A stretch of 64,000 nt of DNA from a virus: IMG/VR virus record IMGVR_UViG_3300025383_000018, positions 19,776 through 83,775 of that record; one strand, given 5' to 3'. Under the pieces are notes generated by a model. It was not told the DNA's origin and searched no databases. It was given only the letters and a program-made list of their open reading frames with translations. Below, piece after piece: positions 1 to 7,217 of the stretch (within the stretch, counting starts at the first letter, position 1; every line of letters begins with the position of its first letter). Made by a program: the position numbers and the translations under genes.

Positions 1-635
1 TCGCCAATTTTCTCAACGTATTCACGAATCCATTCGGCTTCGGTCATTTTACGTGAGTCTTTTTTCATATCTTTCTTGTTAGACATTTTAGATTCAGACA
101 TTTCTTCTTCGTCGTCTTCCTCTTCTTCGTCCTCTTCTTCGTCTTTGGCTTCCATCATACCAGACATTTCGTCCATGTCTTCGTCGCCCATCATTTCTGA
201 ATCAGGACCGCCAACATCGTGGATACCAGGATGATCGTGCTCTTCAGCTTCTTCACCTGCCATCAATGCATCAAATTCTGCTTTGAGTTCGTCAAGAGCA
301 TCTTCAAGATCCATTACGCGATCTTCAACATTGCCTTCTTCTTCACCGTGCTCCATGTCGCCCATTTCGCCGTCTTGCTCCATGCCGTCTTCGTCTTCTT
401 CTGACTCTTCTGAATCAAAATCTTCCTCGGCTTCTTGCATTCCTTCTTCGTCATCAGAAACTTGGTTAGCAAGTTCTTCAACTTGGTTGCCACCAATTTC
501 TTCTAAATCTTGTTCGTCGATTAATGACTCATAGATATCACGTGATTTGCTAACCACAATATTGTGGAAAAGCTCACGAGCTTTATCTTCTTCACCATTA
601 ATGATGTATTCAATTAATTGTTCATAGTTGTTCAT
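1..635 (-). CDS. Acidic prohead core/scaffold-like protein (3' partial)
   Basis: The frame opens at an ATG at 635 and runs off the left edge without a stop, so the C-terminus is missing. The N-terminus (MNNYEQLIEYIINGEEDKAR) is helical. It is followed by a long, extremely Glu/Asp-rich and Met-rich stretch and then a Lys-rich segment. A short helical head plus a long acidic, low-complexity body is typical of T4-like prohead core proteins (gp22/gp68 class), which fill the prohead and are degraded on maturation. It lies two genes downstream of the portal, where T4 keeps its core and protease genes. A late-promoter-like box is 43 bases upstream. The exact T4 counterpart cannot be settled from the truncated sequence. 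Confidence 0.65.
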   Translation of the reverse strand, partial: MNNYEQLIEYIINGEEDKARELFHNIVVSKSRDIYESLIDEQDLEEIGGNQVEELANQVSDDEEGMQEAEEDFDSEESEEDEDGMEQDGEMGDMEHGEEEGNVEDRVMDLEDALDELKAEFDALMAGEEAEEHDHPGIHDVGGPDSEMMGDEDMDEMSGMMEAKDEEEDEEEEDDEEEMSESKMSNKKDMKKDSRKMTEAEWIREYVEKIG

Positions 636-678
636 ATTCGGTTCCTTTTATAAAATATGTAACGGAATTCTGTATAGT

Positions 679-686
679 TATTTACA
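679..686 (-). promoter_or_regulatory. Putative T4-type late promoter (TGTAAATA)
   Basis: TGTAAATA on the minus strand, 43 bases upstream of the scaffold gene start. It is one mismatch from the T4 late box TATAAATA recognised by gp55, and the same kind of box recurs before other structural genes here. Confidence 0.45.
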
Positions 687-742
687 GAATTTAGTCAAAA
701 GTAGGGTTAAATGGGCGTTTTTTAAGGAAAAATACGGTATAA

Positions 743-976
743 TTATAATCCAAGCCCGCCACCGCCCTCAGCAGCAGGTGCTTTGTACTGAGTTTGTAGT
801 GTTTCTAATTTCTTTTCTTGCTCAAGAGTTCTTACATCATTCATGATGCGCAGCTTGTTTAACCTAGTTAACGTAAGACGAGTTTTGCGTGTATCGTCCG
901 CGTGAATAACGCTATTATCGGACTTTTCATCACGATAACCTTTTGGTATTGGTTCAAATAATTCTAATATTTGCAT
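743..976 (-). CDS. Small conserved protein between portal and scaffold
   Basis: About 77 residues from the ATG at 976 (MQILELFEPIPKGYRDEKSD). A TTG nine codons upstream at 1003 would overlap the portal stop, but the internal ATG fits a phage-type start better. It is charged and rich in Leu/Arg/Lys in the middle, with a Gly-rich C-terminus (AAEGGGGLGL). In T4 the portal is followed by the small head-core proteins gp67 and gp68, so a head-assembly role is inferred from position only. A GGTAAATATC box overlaps the start region. No motif identifies the function. Confidence 0.6.
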   Translation of the reverse strand: MQILELFEPIPKGYRDEKSDNSVIHADDTRKTRLTLTRLNKLRIMNDVRTLEQEKKLETLQTQYKAPAAEGGGGLGL

Positions 977-999
977 ATGGATATTTACCGTATTTGCCG

Positions 1000-2715
1000 T
1001 CAAACAGGTGCATTGACTGCATTAGTTTGTCCGCCACCGAGTCCGCCAATTGCTCCGCCAGGTGCACCTGTACCCACTGTGCCACCTTCTTCACCGCCAA
1101 GATCCGGCATTTCAGCATTTTCGATATCAGTATTCATACCGCCTGGGCTAATACCTACACTACGCAAATCGCTAGTTTCTGCAGGTGCGCTTTCGATATC
1201 GCCTTGTTCTTCTTTCCACATACGCTCGTTATCTGTCATTTCTTCTTCAGTTAATCCCAAATAACGTGTTAGCAAGAAACGCTTACTAAGGTAAGGATAT
1301 CCTTCTAATTGTGTAAATGATCCAATTCTGGCACCATCAACTTCAGCTTGACGATAGCTGGCAAAGTTTTGTGGCTCATTGAACTGCAGATCAAATAATC
1401 CGCCGTCAATATTGATACCTCTCCAACGCAAGAACATTTTGAATTCTGAATCTAATTTTTCCACCACCATACGTTGTAGTCGCATACAGTATTGATTAAA
1501 ACGCCATTCTTGAATTAATGCGGTACCAACACGGCCATCGCTAAATGTGTTACCGTTACTGGTTCCGTCATCTAATCCGGTGGGCAAATAGCTGGCAGGA
1601 ATACGCAAACCGCGGAATAACTTATTGGTAAAAAAGTGCAAGTCAGTAATTTCACCTAGGTTTTGTCCGCCCGGTAATGTATCAATTTTACTACCACGAC
1701 CGTCCGCAGTCTGTGGGAAGAAATAGTCTTCGTTGGTACTTAATGGATTGTATGTGGCATCCATCATATTTTGTCCGCCACCTGTTTGTGTGGGGATACG
1801 ACGTTGATGTACTTCGTTTTTAACACGATCCACAAAGGCCATGGCCATATGACTAGGCATATTACCTACGTCAATGTAAAAAATTCTACGCTCTGGCGCA
1901 CGTTGCACACGATAGATAATAATTGCATCTTCAAGCAATTCTTTTTGTTTGAATACTTTGAATACATTTTCCAGTACACTATTACCAAAAGGCCAGCTAA
2001 AGTCAAGTCCTTCTGTTAGTGTTAAATGCACTACGTGTTCTGCATTAATTGTGCTTTCGTTTTGAGCGTGCGTAAATCGACTGCCGCCGCTATAAGGGTT
2101 TTTAGGTTGCACATATGCACCTGAACTACCGCCAACCTGCGGATGATTAACACTAACATCACTGGTGTTGACCTGTGTAGCAGTTAAATTTTGAAAGTTA
2201 GGGCTAAGATCTTTGACCACATATTGTTCAGGTTTTTTACCGTCGGCTTCATTGACAATAACTTTAACAACTTTTCCCATCTCAACCCACAATAACTTAA
2301 AGTTCTCAGGGTCTCGAATAAAGATCTGATCTCCGTATTTGATGGTATTTCTAAAGATTTTGAATATACGTTTGTTTAATTCATTCAAACTTACCCACTG
2401 TGTTAACTGTTCTCTTATGATGTTAACTTCATTATCTGTGGGTTTTTCTTTCCAATAAAACTTAAAAGCGGTGCCGTTTTCTTCGTTCTTTTGTGTACTA
2501 AACTCTGCTAAAATGTCTAAAGCAGCGTTAACTTCTGAATCCATATCCATTTGCTCGTACTGATTGTAACGTTCAACTCGATTAGGATGCCCGATATAAA
2601 CTTCAGGTAAATTGCTTTGGTAATTTTTATAACCAAATTGTGCGCCCGAACCGTTGCCCAAGGGACTAACTGCTCCCCCGTTATTAACTGTTCGAAAATA
2701 TTTTTTCCAAGCCAT
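1000..2715 (-). CDS. 20: Portal vertex protein (T4 gp20-like)
   Basis: 571 residues, close to T4 gp20 (about 520). It forms the dodecameric portal through which DNA enters and leaves the head and where the neck attaches. The N-terminal half shows the T4-portal pattern: YNQYEQMDMDSEVNAALDIL near residue 50, then a wing region and a clip/stem region around residues 240-340 with VQRAPERRIFYIDVGNMP. The C-terminus is a Gly/Ala-rich tail. It begins at an ATG with a GGTAAATA late box 22 bases upstream. It sits between the tape measure and the head-core genes on the same strand, so it is probably part of one late transcript. Confidence 0.93.
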   Translation of the reverse strand: MAWKKYFRTVNNGGAVSPLGNGSGAQFGYKNYQSNLPEVYIGHPNRVERYNQYEQMDMDSEVNAALDILAEFSTQKNEENGTAFKFYWKEKPTDNEVNIIREQLTQWVSLNELNKRIFKIFRNTIKYGDQIFIRDPENFKLLWVEMGKVVKVIVNEADGKKPEQYVVKDLSPNFQNLTATQVNTSDVSVNHPQVGGSSGAYVQPKNPYSGGSRFTHAQNESTINAEHVVHLTLTEGLDFSWPFGNSVLENVFKVFKQKELLEDAIIIYRVQRAPERRIFYIDVGNMPSHMAMAFVDRVKNEVHQRRIPTQTGGGQNMMDATYNPLSTNEDYFFPQTADGRGSKIDTLPGGQNLGEITDLHFFTNKLFRGLRIPASYLPTGLDDGTSNGNTFSDGRVGTALIQEWRFNQYCMRLQRMVVEKLDSEFKMFLRWRGINIDGGLFDLQFNEPQNFASYRQAEVDGARIGSFTQLEGYPYLSKRFLLTRYLGLTEEEMTDNERMWKEEQGDIESAPAETSDLRSVGISPGGMNTDIENAEMPDLGGEEGGTVGTGAPGGAIGGLGGGQTNAVNAPV

Positions 2716-2737
2716 AGTATATTACTGCCTTATGTGA

Positions 2738-2745
2738 TATTTACC
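2738..2745 (-). promoter_or_regulatory. Putative late promoter for portal (GGTAAATA)
   Basis: Minus-strand GGTAAATATC, 22 bases upstream of the portal ATG. It matches the TAAATA core of T4 late promoters with two changes at the 5' side. Confidence 0.45.
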
Positions 2746-2750
2746 TAATT

Positions 2751-4898
2751 TTAATAAGCAGCTTTTAATATTTTTTCCTGTATACCTATACTATCTTCCA
2801 CTGCATCTGCTACTCTTTCTAGATATTTTGTCTGATCACGCATTGCATTAGTCAGCATAGAAAAATCAATTGACACAGGTACATTGCCATTTTTAAGTGG
2901 TATAACTGCTTCTGGGCCATCTTCTCCTGCTATACTTGGCCCTGAAGTAACGCCTCCGTCGGCTTTTTTAGGTAAATTTAACTTATCAGCTAGCCAATCG
3001 CCAATCATAGTGCCAGTTGTTGCACCACTTACTGCACCGGCAGCCGCACCAACTGGTCCTGCTCCCAGTAATCCAACAGTACCTTCAAGTCCTGCTCCGA
3101 GTGCGCCAGCACCAATGTCCAACATTGTTCTGCCGTGTCTATCCATAAAGGAAGTGTTATTTCCACCGCCCTTACCAACTCCTGCTTCTTCAAGCATTTG
3201 ACGCACACCTTTGACTGTTTCTAATACCACTTTAGAAAACTGTCCTAAACTGTCAATAACATCGCGTTGCACTAATAATTTTAATGTTTGTGTTTGAGTT
3301 GCAACATCTGCTACTGTTTGCGACAATCCCTGTGCGTTTTTAGCAAGTTGTACATTTGCTTCTGCTGATTTAATTGCTTCTGCAGTTGCAGGTCTTATTT
3401 CTTCAAGCAATGCACCAAATCCTTTTGCCGCTTGCCCAGCAGCATCTGCAGATCCTGCAGCACCTGCAGTAGCAATACCAACTGCTAAACTGCCGGATAT
3501 CATATCTTTTTGTATTTGCGAATTGTACTGTGCATTAAGCTCTCTTGCTCTAAATTCATCTAATGTATTAGTTTGAAAAGCTTTATAAGTATCCCCTACT
3601 AGGTTACTCATACCCTGACTGGCCGCTTGAGCCAGTGCACCTTGCTGATTAACTATTGTACCAAAGTCTACCATATCGATAAAATTCTTGCGTTGAATTT
3701 CATTCATATTTCCCATGGCTCTTAGTACTGCAGCTTGTTGTTCGGGTGTTTTTTCTGCCAGTTTTTGTTGGAATCTCAATTGGGCTGCATCTTCCCTAGC
3801 TTTGTCCATCTTCTTTTTAGCATCTTCTCCTGTGATTGCAGTGATAGTTCTTAAATTATCAGCATACAATTGAGTTTGTCTTGCTACTTCTGCGTTACTT
3901 GCTCTTAGCGGACCGTTGTTCTGAGTCATATCCTTCATGGTTTCAGCAACCAATCCAGCTTGCTCTTCAAAACTGTAACCCAATTTTAATAAACTGATTC
4001 TCATTGAATCACCGCCTGAGTGCAATGCTCCGCCAATCCTTTTGGCTCCTTCGGCCATTCCCAATCCAGATTTAGTAATTATGTCTGCATTATTTTTTAC
4101 AACATTTGAAAATTGATCCACAGTCAAGTAGGCATTTGCGGCCGCATTGGTAAATCCATCCATACCAGTAGCAAATAATGCACCAGCAGCTGCAGATTGA
4201 TTAAATGCAGCAACTAACTTGTCTGCTTCTTGAGCCAGCAACTGTATACCAGCTTTGGCCAATGCACTGAGTTCACCTGCGACAAATTTTGTAACTTCGC
4301 CTAGCCCTTGCAAGGCAAGACCAGCTACCATTCCTCTTTTGCCAAATCCCATTATTGATGAACCAACATCTTTAAGGGTGTTGCCCAAGGTATTGCCTTC
4401 TGCAGCCGCTAAAGTAACTCCTGTAGACATTATGTCTGCAGCTATCTTAAATCCGCTGGCATTGCTGGTTAAATTGCCTAACAAGCCACTGGTAATATCT
4501 TTAGAAAAAGCATATAAACTTGCAGCAGTATCACCTAGCGCCTTTCCCAGGGTATAACCAATTTGTACAGAAGCAACTTTGGTCTGTAGCTTTTTAATTT
4601 CTTCAACTAGTTCTGCACCGCCTAGTCCCAATTCTTCTGAGAATTCGTCAGTGGTTTTTCTAAGTTCCCTAAGACTGGCACTTTGTCTTCTGTTAGCGTC
4701 TGAGCTTTTAAGAACACCATCGTCTAATTTACTAAACCGTTTAATCAATGTATCTAATTGCTGGTTGCCTTTGGCAAATGTTTTATTAGTACTTTTAGTA
4801 GATTTTTTTAGATCATCCGTGGCAAAGCCAAATCGCTCACTGAATTTTTCTAATGCGTCTGTAAATTTTTGAAGAGACTCTTCACTTAAATCTGTCAT
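2751..4898 (-). CDS. Tail tape-measure protein
   Basis: 715 residues. The N-terminus is a charged coiled coil (about 1-120). The centre (about 120-330 and 470-620) is Ala/Gly-rich and hydrophobic with long helices, as in tape measures that set tail length and pass into the tube. The C-terminus carries the motif GEDGPEAVIPL near residue 650, a widespread tape-measure signature. It ends in a short helical segment. In T4 the tape measure is gp29 (590 residues), and I infer the equivalent role here. It is divergent from the gp26-like hub gene, with opposed late promoters in the 49-base gap, and is followed by the portal on the same strand. Confidence 0.8.
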   Translation of the reverse strand: MTDLSEESLQKFTDALEKFSERFGFATDDLKKSTKSTNKTFAKGNQQLDTLIKRFSKLDDGVLKSSDANRRQSASLRELRKTTDEFSEELGLGGAELVEEIKKLQTKVASVQIGYTLGKALGDTAASLYAFSKDITSGLLGNLTSNASGFKIAADIMSTGVTLAAAEGNTLGNTLKDVGSSIMGFGKRGMVAGLALQGLGEVTKFVAGELSALAKAGIQLLAQEADKLVAAFNQSAAAGALFATGMDGFTNAAANAYLTVDQFSNVVKNNADIITKSGLGMAEGAKRIGGALHSGGDSMRISLLKLGYSFEEQAGLVAETMKDMTQNNGPLRASNAEVARQTQLYADNLRTITAITGEDAKKKMDKAREDAAQLRFQQKLAEKTPEQQAAVLRAMGNMNEIQRKNFIDMVDFGTIVNQQGALAQAASQGMSNLVGDTYKAFQTNTLDEFRARELNAQYNSQIQKDMISGSLAVGIATAGAAGSADAAGQAAKGFGALLEEIRPATAEAIKSAEANVQLAKNAQGLSQTVADVATQTQTLKLLVQRDVIDSLGQFSKVVLETVKGVRQMLEEAGVGKGGGNNTSFMDRHGRTMLDIGAGALGAGLEGTVGLLGAGPVGAAAGAVSGATTGTMIGDWLADKLNLPKKADGGVTSGPSIAGEDGPEAVIPLKNGNVPVSIDFSMLTNAMRDQTKYLERVADAVEDSIGIQEKILKAAY

Positions 4899-4909
4899 TG
4901 GTTTTTACC

Positions 4910-4917
4910 GATAAATA
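4910..4917 (+). promoter_or_regulatory. Late promoter for hub gene (GATAAATA)
   Basis: GATAAATATG on the plus strand, 30 bases before the gp26-like start. It is one base from the T4 late consensus. It faces a perfect TATAAATA on the other strand 11 bases away. Confidence 0.6.
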
Positions 4918-4928
4918 TGTATATCAAC

Positions 4929-4936
4929 TATTTATA
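4929..4936 (-). promoter_or_regulatory. Late promoter for tape measure (TATAAATA)
   Basis: Exact T4 late consensus TATAAATA on the minus strand, 30 bases before the tape-measure ATG. Its predicted start site coincides with that of the opposing plus-strand promoter near position 4923. Confidence 0.7.
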
Positions 4937-4947
4937 GGATTCAAACC

Positions 4948-5787
4948 ATGAGTTCCAAAGCTCCTAACCCATTAACCAAACATTTTCGCCAACCTGCAAT
5001 TTATTTCAAATTGCCCAGCAACGGAGAGTACTGGCCCCCGGGTAGTATTAATATGAGCCCTACTGGAGATATGCCCGTATACCCAATGACTGCTCAAGAC
5101 GAAATTACACTAAAAACGCCCGACGCACTTATGAATGGACAGGGACAAGTTAATGTTATTAAAAGTTGTTGCCCAAATATTGTAGATCCTTGGAAAATGC
5201 CCAGCATTGATGTTGACGCAACACTATTGGCTATTCGTATTGCCAGTTACGGTGATACCATGGAGTTTAGTTCTAAATGTCCTGCTTGTAACGAAGAACA
5301 CAATTATGGATTGCCTTTAAGCACTATATTAGAAAGTATCCGCCCAGCTGACTATAAAACACCAGTTAGTGTAGACGGATTAGCTATCAAACTAGCTCCT
5401 CAACTGTATTTTTCATTGAATAATATCAATTTAATTAAGTTTGAAGAGTCTCGTATGTTGCAGACCTTAAACAATTCGGAATTAGACGATACGACTAAAG
5501 CTGCTGAAATGGAAAAACGTTTACAAAAACTAGTCGAATTAAACATCAAAGTACTAGCTGACAGTACAGAATCAATTACTACACCAGAGGGTATTGTGGT
5601 CACTGACAAAGAACAAATCAGTGAATACTACAATAATGCCAGTAATCAAGTTATTAAAACTGTACAAAAAAGATTAGAAGAAATCAACGAAGAAAATAGT
5701 ATAAAACCACAACCTGCAGTTTGCCAAGATTGTAATACACCATTTGATATACCTATCGTATTTGACTACAGTAATTTTTTCGTCTAA
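4948..5787 (+). CDS. 26: Baseplate hub subunit, T4 gp26 family
   Basis: 279 residues. The N-terminus (YFKLPSNGEYWPPG, then MPVYPMTAQDEITLKTPDAL) is the signature of T4 gp26-type baseplate hub proteins. Two Cys pairs (CPACNEEH near 111-118 and CQDCNTPF near 263-270) look like a zinc ribbon split across the protein. This is a family feature I recall rather than something shown by sequence alone. In T4 gp26 helps build the central hub on which the tail tube starts. It starts at ATG 4948 with AGGA upstream and is followed after five bases by a small assembly protein. Confidence 0.85.
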   Translation: MSSKAPNPLTKHFRQPAIYFKLPSNGEYWPPGSINMSPTGDMPVYPMTAQDEITLKTPDALMNGQGQVNVIKSCCPNIVDPWKMPSIDVDATLLAIRIASYGDTMEFSSKCPACNEEHNYGLPLSTILESIRPADYKTPVSVDGLAIKLAPQLYFSLNNINLIKFEESRMLQTLNNSELDDTTKAAEMEKRLQKLVELNIKVLADSTESITTPEGIVVTDKEQISEYYNNASNQVIKTVQKRLEEINEENSIKPQPAVCQDCNTPFDIPIVFDYSNFFV

Positions 5788-5792
5788 GGCTT

Positions 5793-6014
5793 TTGAATCT
5801 CAGTGACACGCAGGAAATTCTCGAATTTATCAATCAATTCGAAAGAGAAGCAAAAGCCGTTAAAGAGGAAGCTCTGCGTATATGTTGGTGGATGCGAGGA
5901 AGTATTACCTATGACGATGCCATGATGTTAGGCAATCAAGATAGAAGTATTATCAATAAAATTATTAACGAAAATCAAGAAGCAAGTAAAAAAACTGGAC
6001 AACTTATATACTAA
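5793..6014 (+). CDS. Small baseplate-hub assembly protein (T4 gp51-like)
   Basis: 73 residues from a TTG start that follows the gp26-like stop by five bases, with TAAGG just upstream. The C-terminal half (WWMRGSITYDDAMMLGNQDR, then ENQEASKKTGQLIY) matches the compact pattern of small proteins that follow hub genes in T4-like and other phages and act as hub or tape-measure assembly factors. It is all helical and contains no transmembrane segment. Position and pattern suggest a gp51-type catalyst of hub assembly. The family assignment is moderately sure and the function is inferred. Confidence 0.65.
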   Translation: MNLSDTQEILEFINQFEREAKAVKEEALRICWWMRGSITYDDAMMLGNQDRSIINKIINENQEASKKTGQLIY

Positions 6015-6496
6015 CGAGATGAGCTTGTGCTCATCAATCACTTTCGCTATCGCTCAGTGATGCACTGTTTTCTTTTTCGCTGCTGCGAAATAGTTTCATC
6101 CAGATTAATCAGTCACACTTTGCCCGCGCAGGGCAAAGTGAAATTGAATTACTTCATCCGAGTAGCACAATCACTTAGCGTTACAACAATTACAGAGGCG
6201 GTTGGCCGGTACCTCGAGTTGCGTCTTCCCAACGGCGACTTATATAAAATACGCTAACATCTTATACAAGCGTGTGCTATCGCTAGCACGTCATTTTCGC
6301 TTTATTAACTTAAAGATTATCTATACTCCTGACAGATAACCTGCTTTTTAATCTTTCAAACAGCAAAACCACAGCTTTTGTGATCGTCGTCCCACCTTAG
6401 GGATAGTTGCTGAGTGCTCTTGGGCGCAAAGAGTCTTCTGTCCGGGTAACCCGTGGTCCCCTTGTCATAGGCACATGATTTTAACCTGTGCGAGTC
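6015..6496. other. Unexplained structured non-coding region with many hairpins
   Basis: The only gene-free stretch longer than 300 bases, lying between convergent genes. Perfect or near-perfect stems seen: 6018-6024/6029-6035 (7 bp), 6037-6042/6056-6061 with an alternative 6055-6059/6063-6067, 6075-6080/6085-6090, 6116-6125/6131-6140 (10 bp), 6198-6205/6229-6236 (one mismatch), 6274-6279/6284-6289, 6312-6318/6350-6356 enclosing 6317-6322/6334-6339, 6417-6421/6429-6433, 6443-6446/6450-6453 and 6471-6475/6487-6491. Base composition is richer in G+C than the neighbouring genes. Read on the minus strand, the 6274-6289 stem has a GCGA (GNRA) tetraloop. No tRNA or known intron core was recognised. 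It could be a large ornate phage RNA, a decayed intron or a compound terminator. Confidence 0.6.
6116..6140. terminator. Strong 10-bp hairpin between convergent operons (possible terminator)
   Basis: Perfect 10-bp stem CACTTTGCCC with a five-base loop, the most stable single hairpin in the gap. Neither strand has a run of T directly after it, so it is not a textbook intrinsic terminator. It may instead protect transcript ends or be part of the larger fold. Confidence 0.35.
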
Positions 6497-6718
6497 TTAA
6501 CTGCCTGAATTGTTTACTGTATCTTTTGGTTTTGCTTTTGGTTTACTAGATGCTTTTCTGCGTTCTAATTCAACTAAAAACATGGTTCTTGTACCACGAT
6601 CACTCCAATTGTTTGCTGCCCAGATTATATAATCATCCGGTAACTCACTTAGGAAACAACCTTTGTACTTTCCCCAAGGCATTTTGGTAAAAGCATACTC
6701 ATTCTTTTTACTGACCAT
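6497..6718 (-). CDS. DUF3820-type small protein
   Basis: 73 residues. The core MPWGKYKGCFLSELPDDYIIWA matches, in its pattern of PWGKYKG followed by LPxDYIxW, the small DUF3820 family found in bacteria and phages, sometimes fused to exonucleases. The biochemical role is unknown. The C-terminus is a short Lys/Ser/Pro tail. It starts at ATG 6718 with AGGA upstream. It is the last gene of the gp55-gp47-gp46-GIY-YIG series and ends at the structured gap. Confidence 0.7.
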   Translation of the reverse strand: MVSKKNEYAFTKMPWGKYKGCFLSELPDDYIIWAANNWSDRGTRTMFLVELERRKASSKPKAKPKDTVNNSGS

Positions 6719-6730
6719 AATAAAATCCTG

Positions 6731-7165
6731 TTAACCATTTAACTTGTTTTTGATGTGGGAGCCATGAACACGGACCGAGATTTGTCCGTTATAATAATCT
6801 GCTGATTCTAAGACTTGGTGTCTAAATTGCTCTCTTGCTTCGATATAGCTGCACTCTGCTTTACTCTTACAAAGGTATAGTATTTCCCTTGTAAAATTTT
6901 CAGCCCCTAGTTCAGCCACATCCTTGTTTAATTCGTCGTTTGAGCCATAATATTCCCGCCAGTCACTGTTGACCTTTGAGCGGATTTTCTTTTTCTTTTT
7001 TGTGCCGTTTTTAAGTTTTACTGTTTTGTATGTTGTTTTTGAGAATTTGGCTAATTTCTTACCTATGTATTTCCTATTGGAAACGTTGTTAGTGATAAGA
7101 TACACAAAACCTATACAATCTTCAGGCAATTCCTCGATTATATTGTTTTGAAAGTACCACGTCAC
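6731..7165 (-). CDS. GIY-YIG family endonuclease-like protein
   Basis: 144 residues from a GTG at 7165 with GGAG eight bases upstream. The GIY-YIG fold is visible: FVYLITN at about 20-26, KYIGKK at about 33-38, a Lys-rich insertion, then the conserved Arg in SDWREYYGS (about 67-75) and the catalytic Glu in YIEAREQFR (about 109-117). There is no separate DNA-binding domain, so it is a short, free-standing type. Such genes in T4-like phages are often mobile homing enzymes. Here it sits between gp46 and a DUF3820 gene, near the structured non-coding region. Homing activity is not shown. Confidence 0.78.
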   Translation of the reverse strand: MTWYFQNNIIEELPEDCIGFVYLITNNVSNRKYIGKKLAKFSKTTYKTVKLKNGTKKKKKIRSKVNSDWREYYGSNDELNKDVAELGAENFTREILYLCKSKAECSYIEAREQFRHQVLESADYYNGQISVRVHGSHIKNKLNG

Positions 7166-7217
7166 TCGACAACTCCATATGTAATATAGTTATGCCTGTG
7201 TGAGCCATGATAAAAAA

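Noticed and set aside
743-1003. TTG at 1003 as start of the small gene after the portal
   Set aside because: It gives an N-terminus inside the portal stop region. The ATG at 976 gives a more normal phage protein start.
6208-6218. Adjacent GGTACC and CTCGAG sites that resemble a cloning linker
   Set aside because: Isolated, with no flanking vector sequence. Two six-base palindromes side by side can be chance.
6027-6257. Open frame of 76 codons in the hairpin region, ending LRLPNGDLYKIR
   Set aside because: No ribosome-binding site, an unlikely Cys/Arg/Phe-rich start, codon use unlike the neighbours, and it runs through several perfect hairpins. The last 30 residues look protein-like, so a decayed gene cannot be excluded.
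6466-6496. tRNA-like T-arm (GGTTAAAATC) on the minus strand
   Set aside because: The stem does not close with a seven-base loop, and no anticodon or acceptor stem can be drawn around it.
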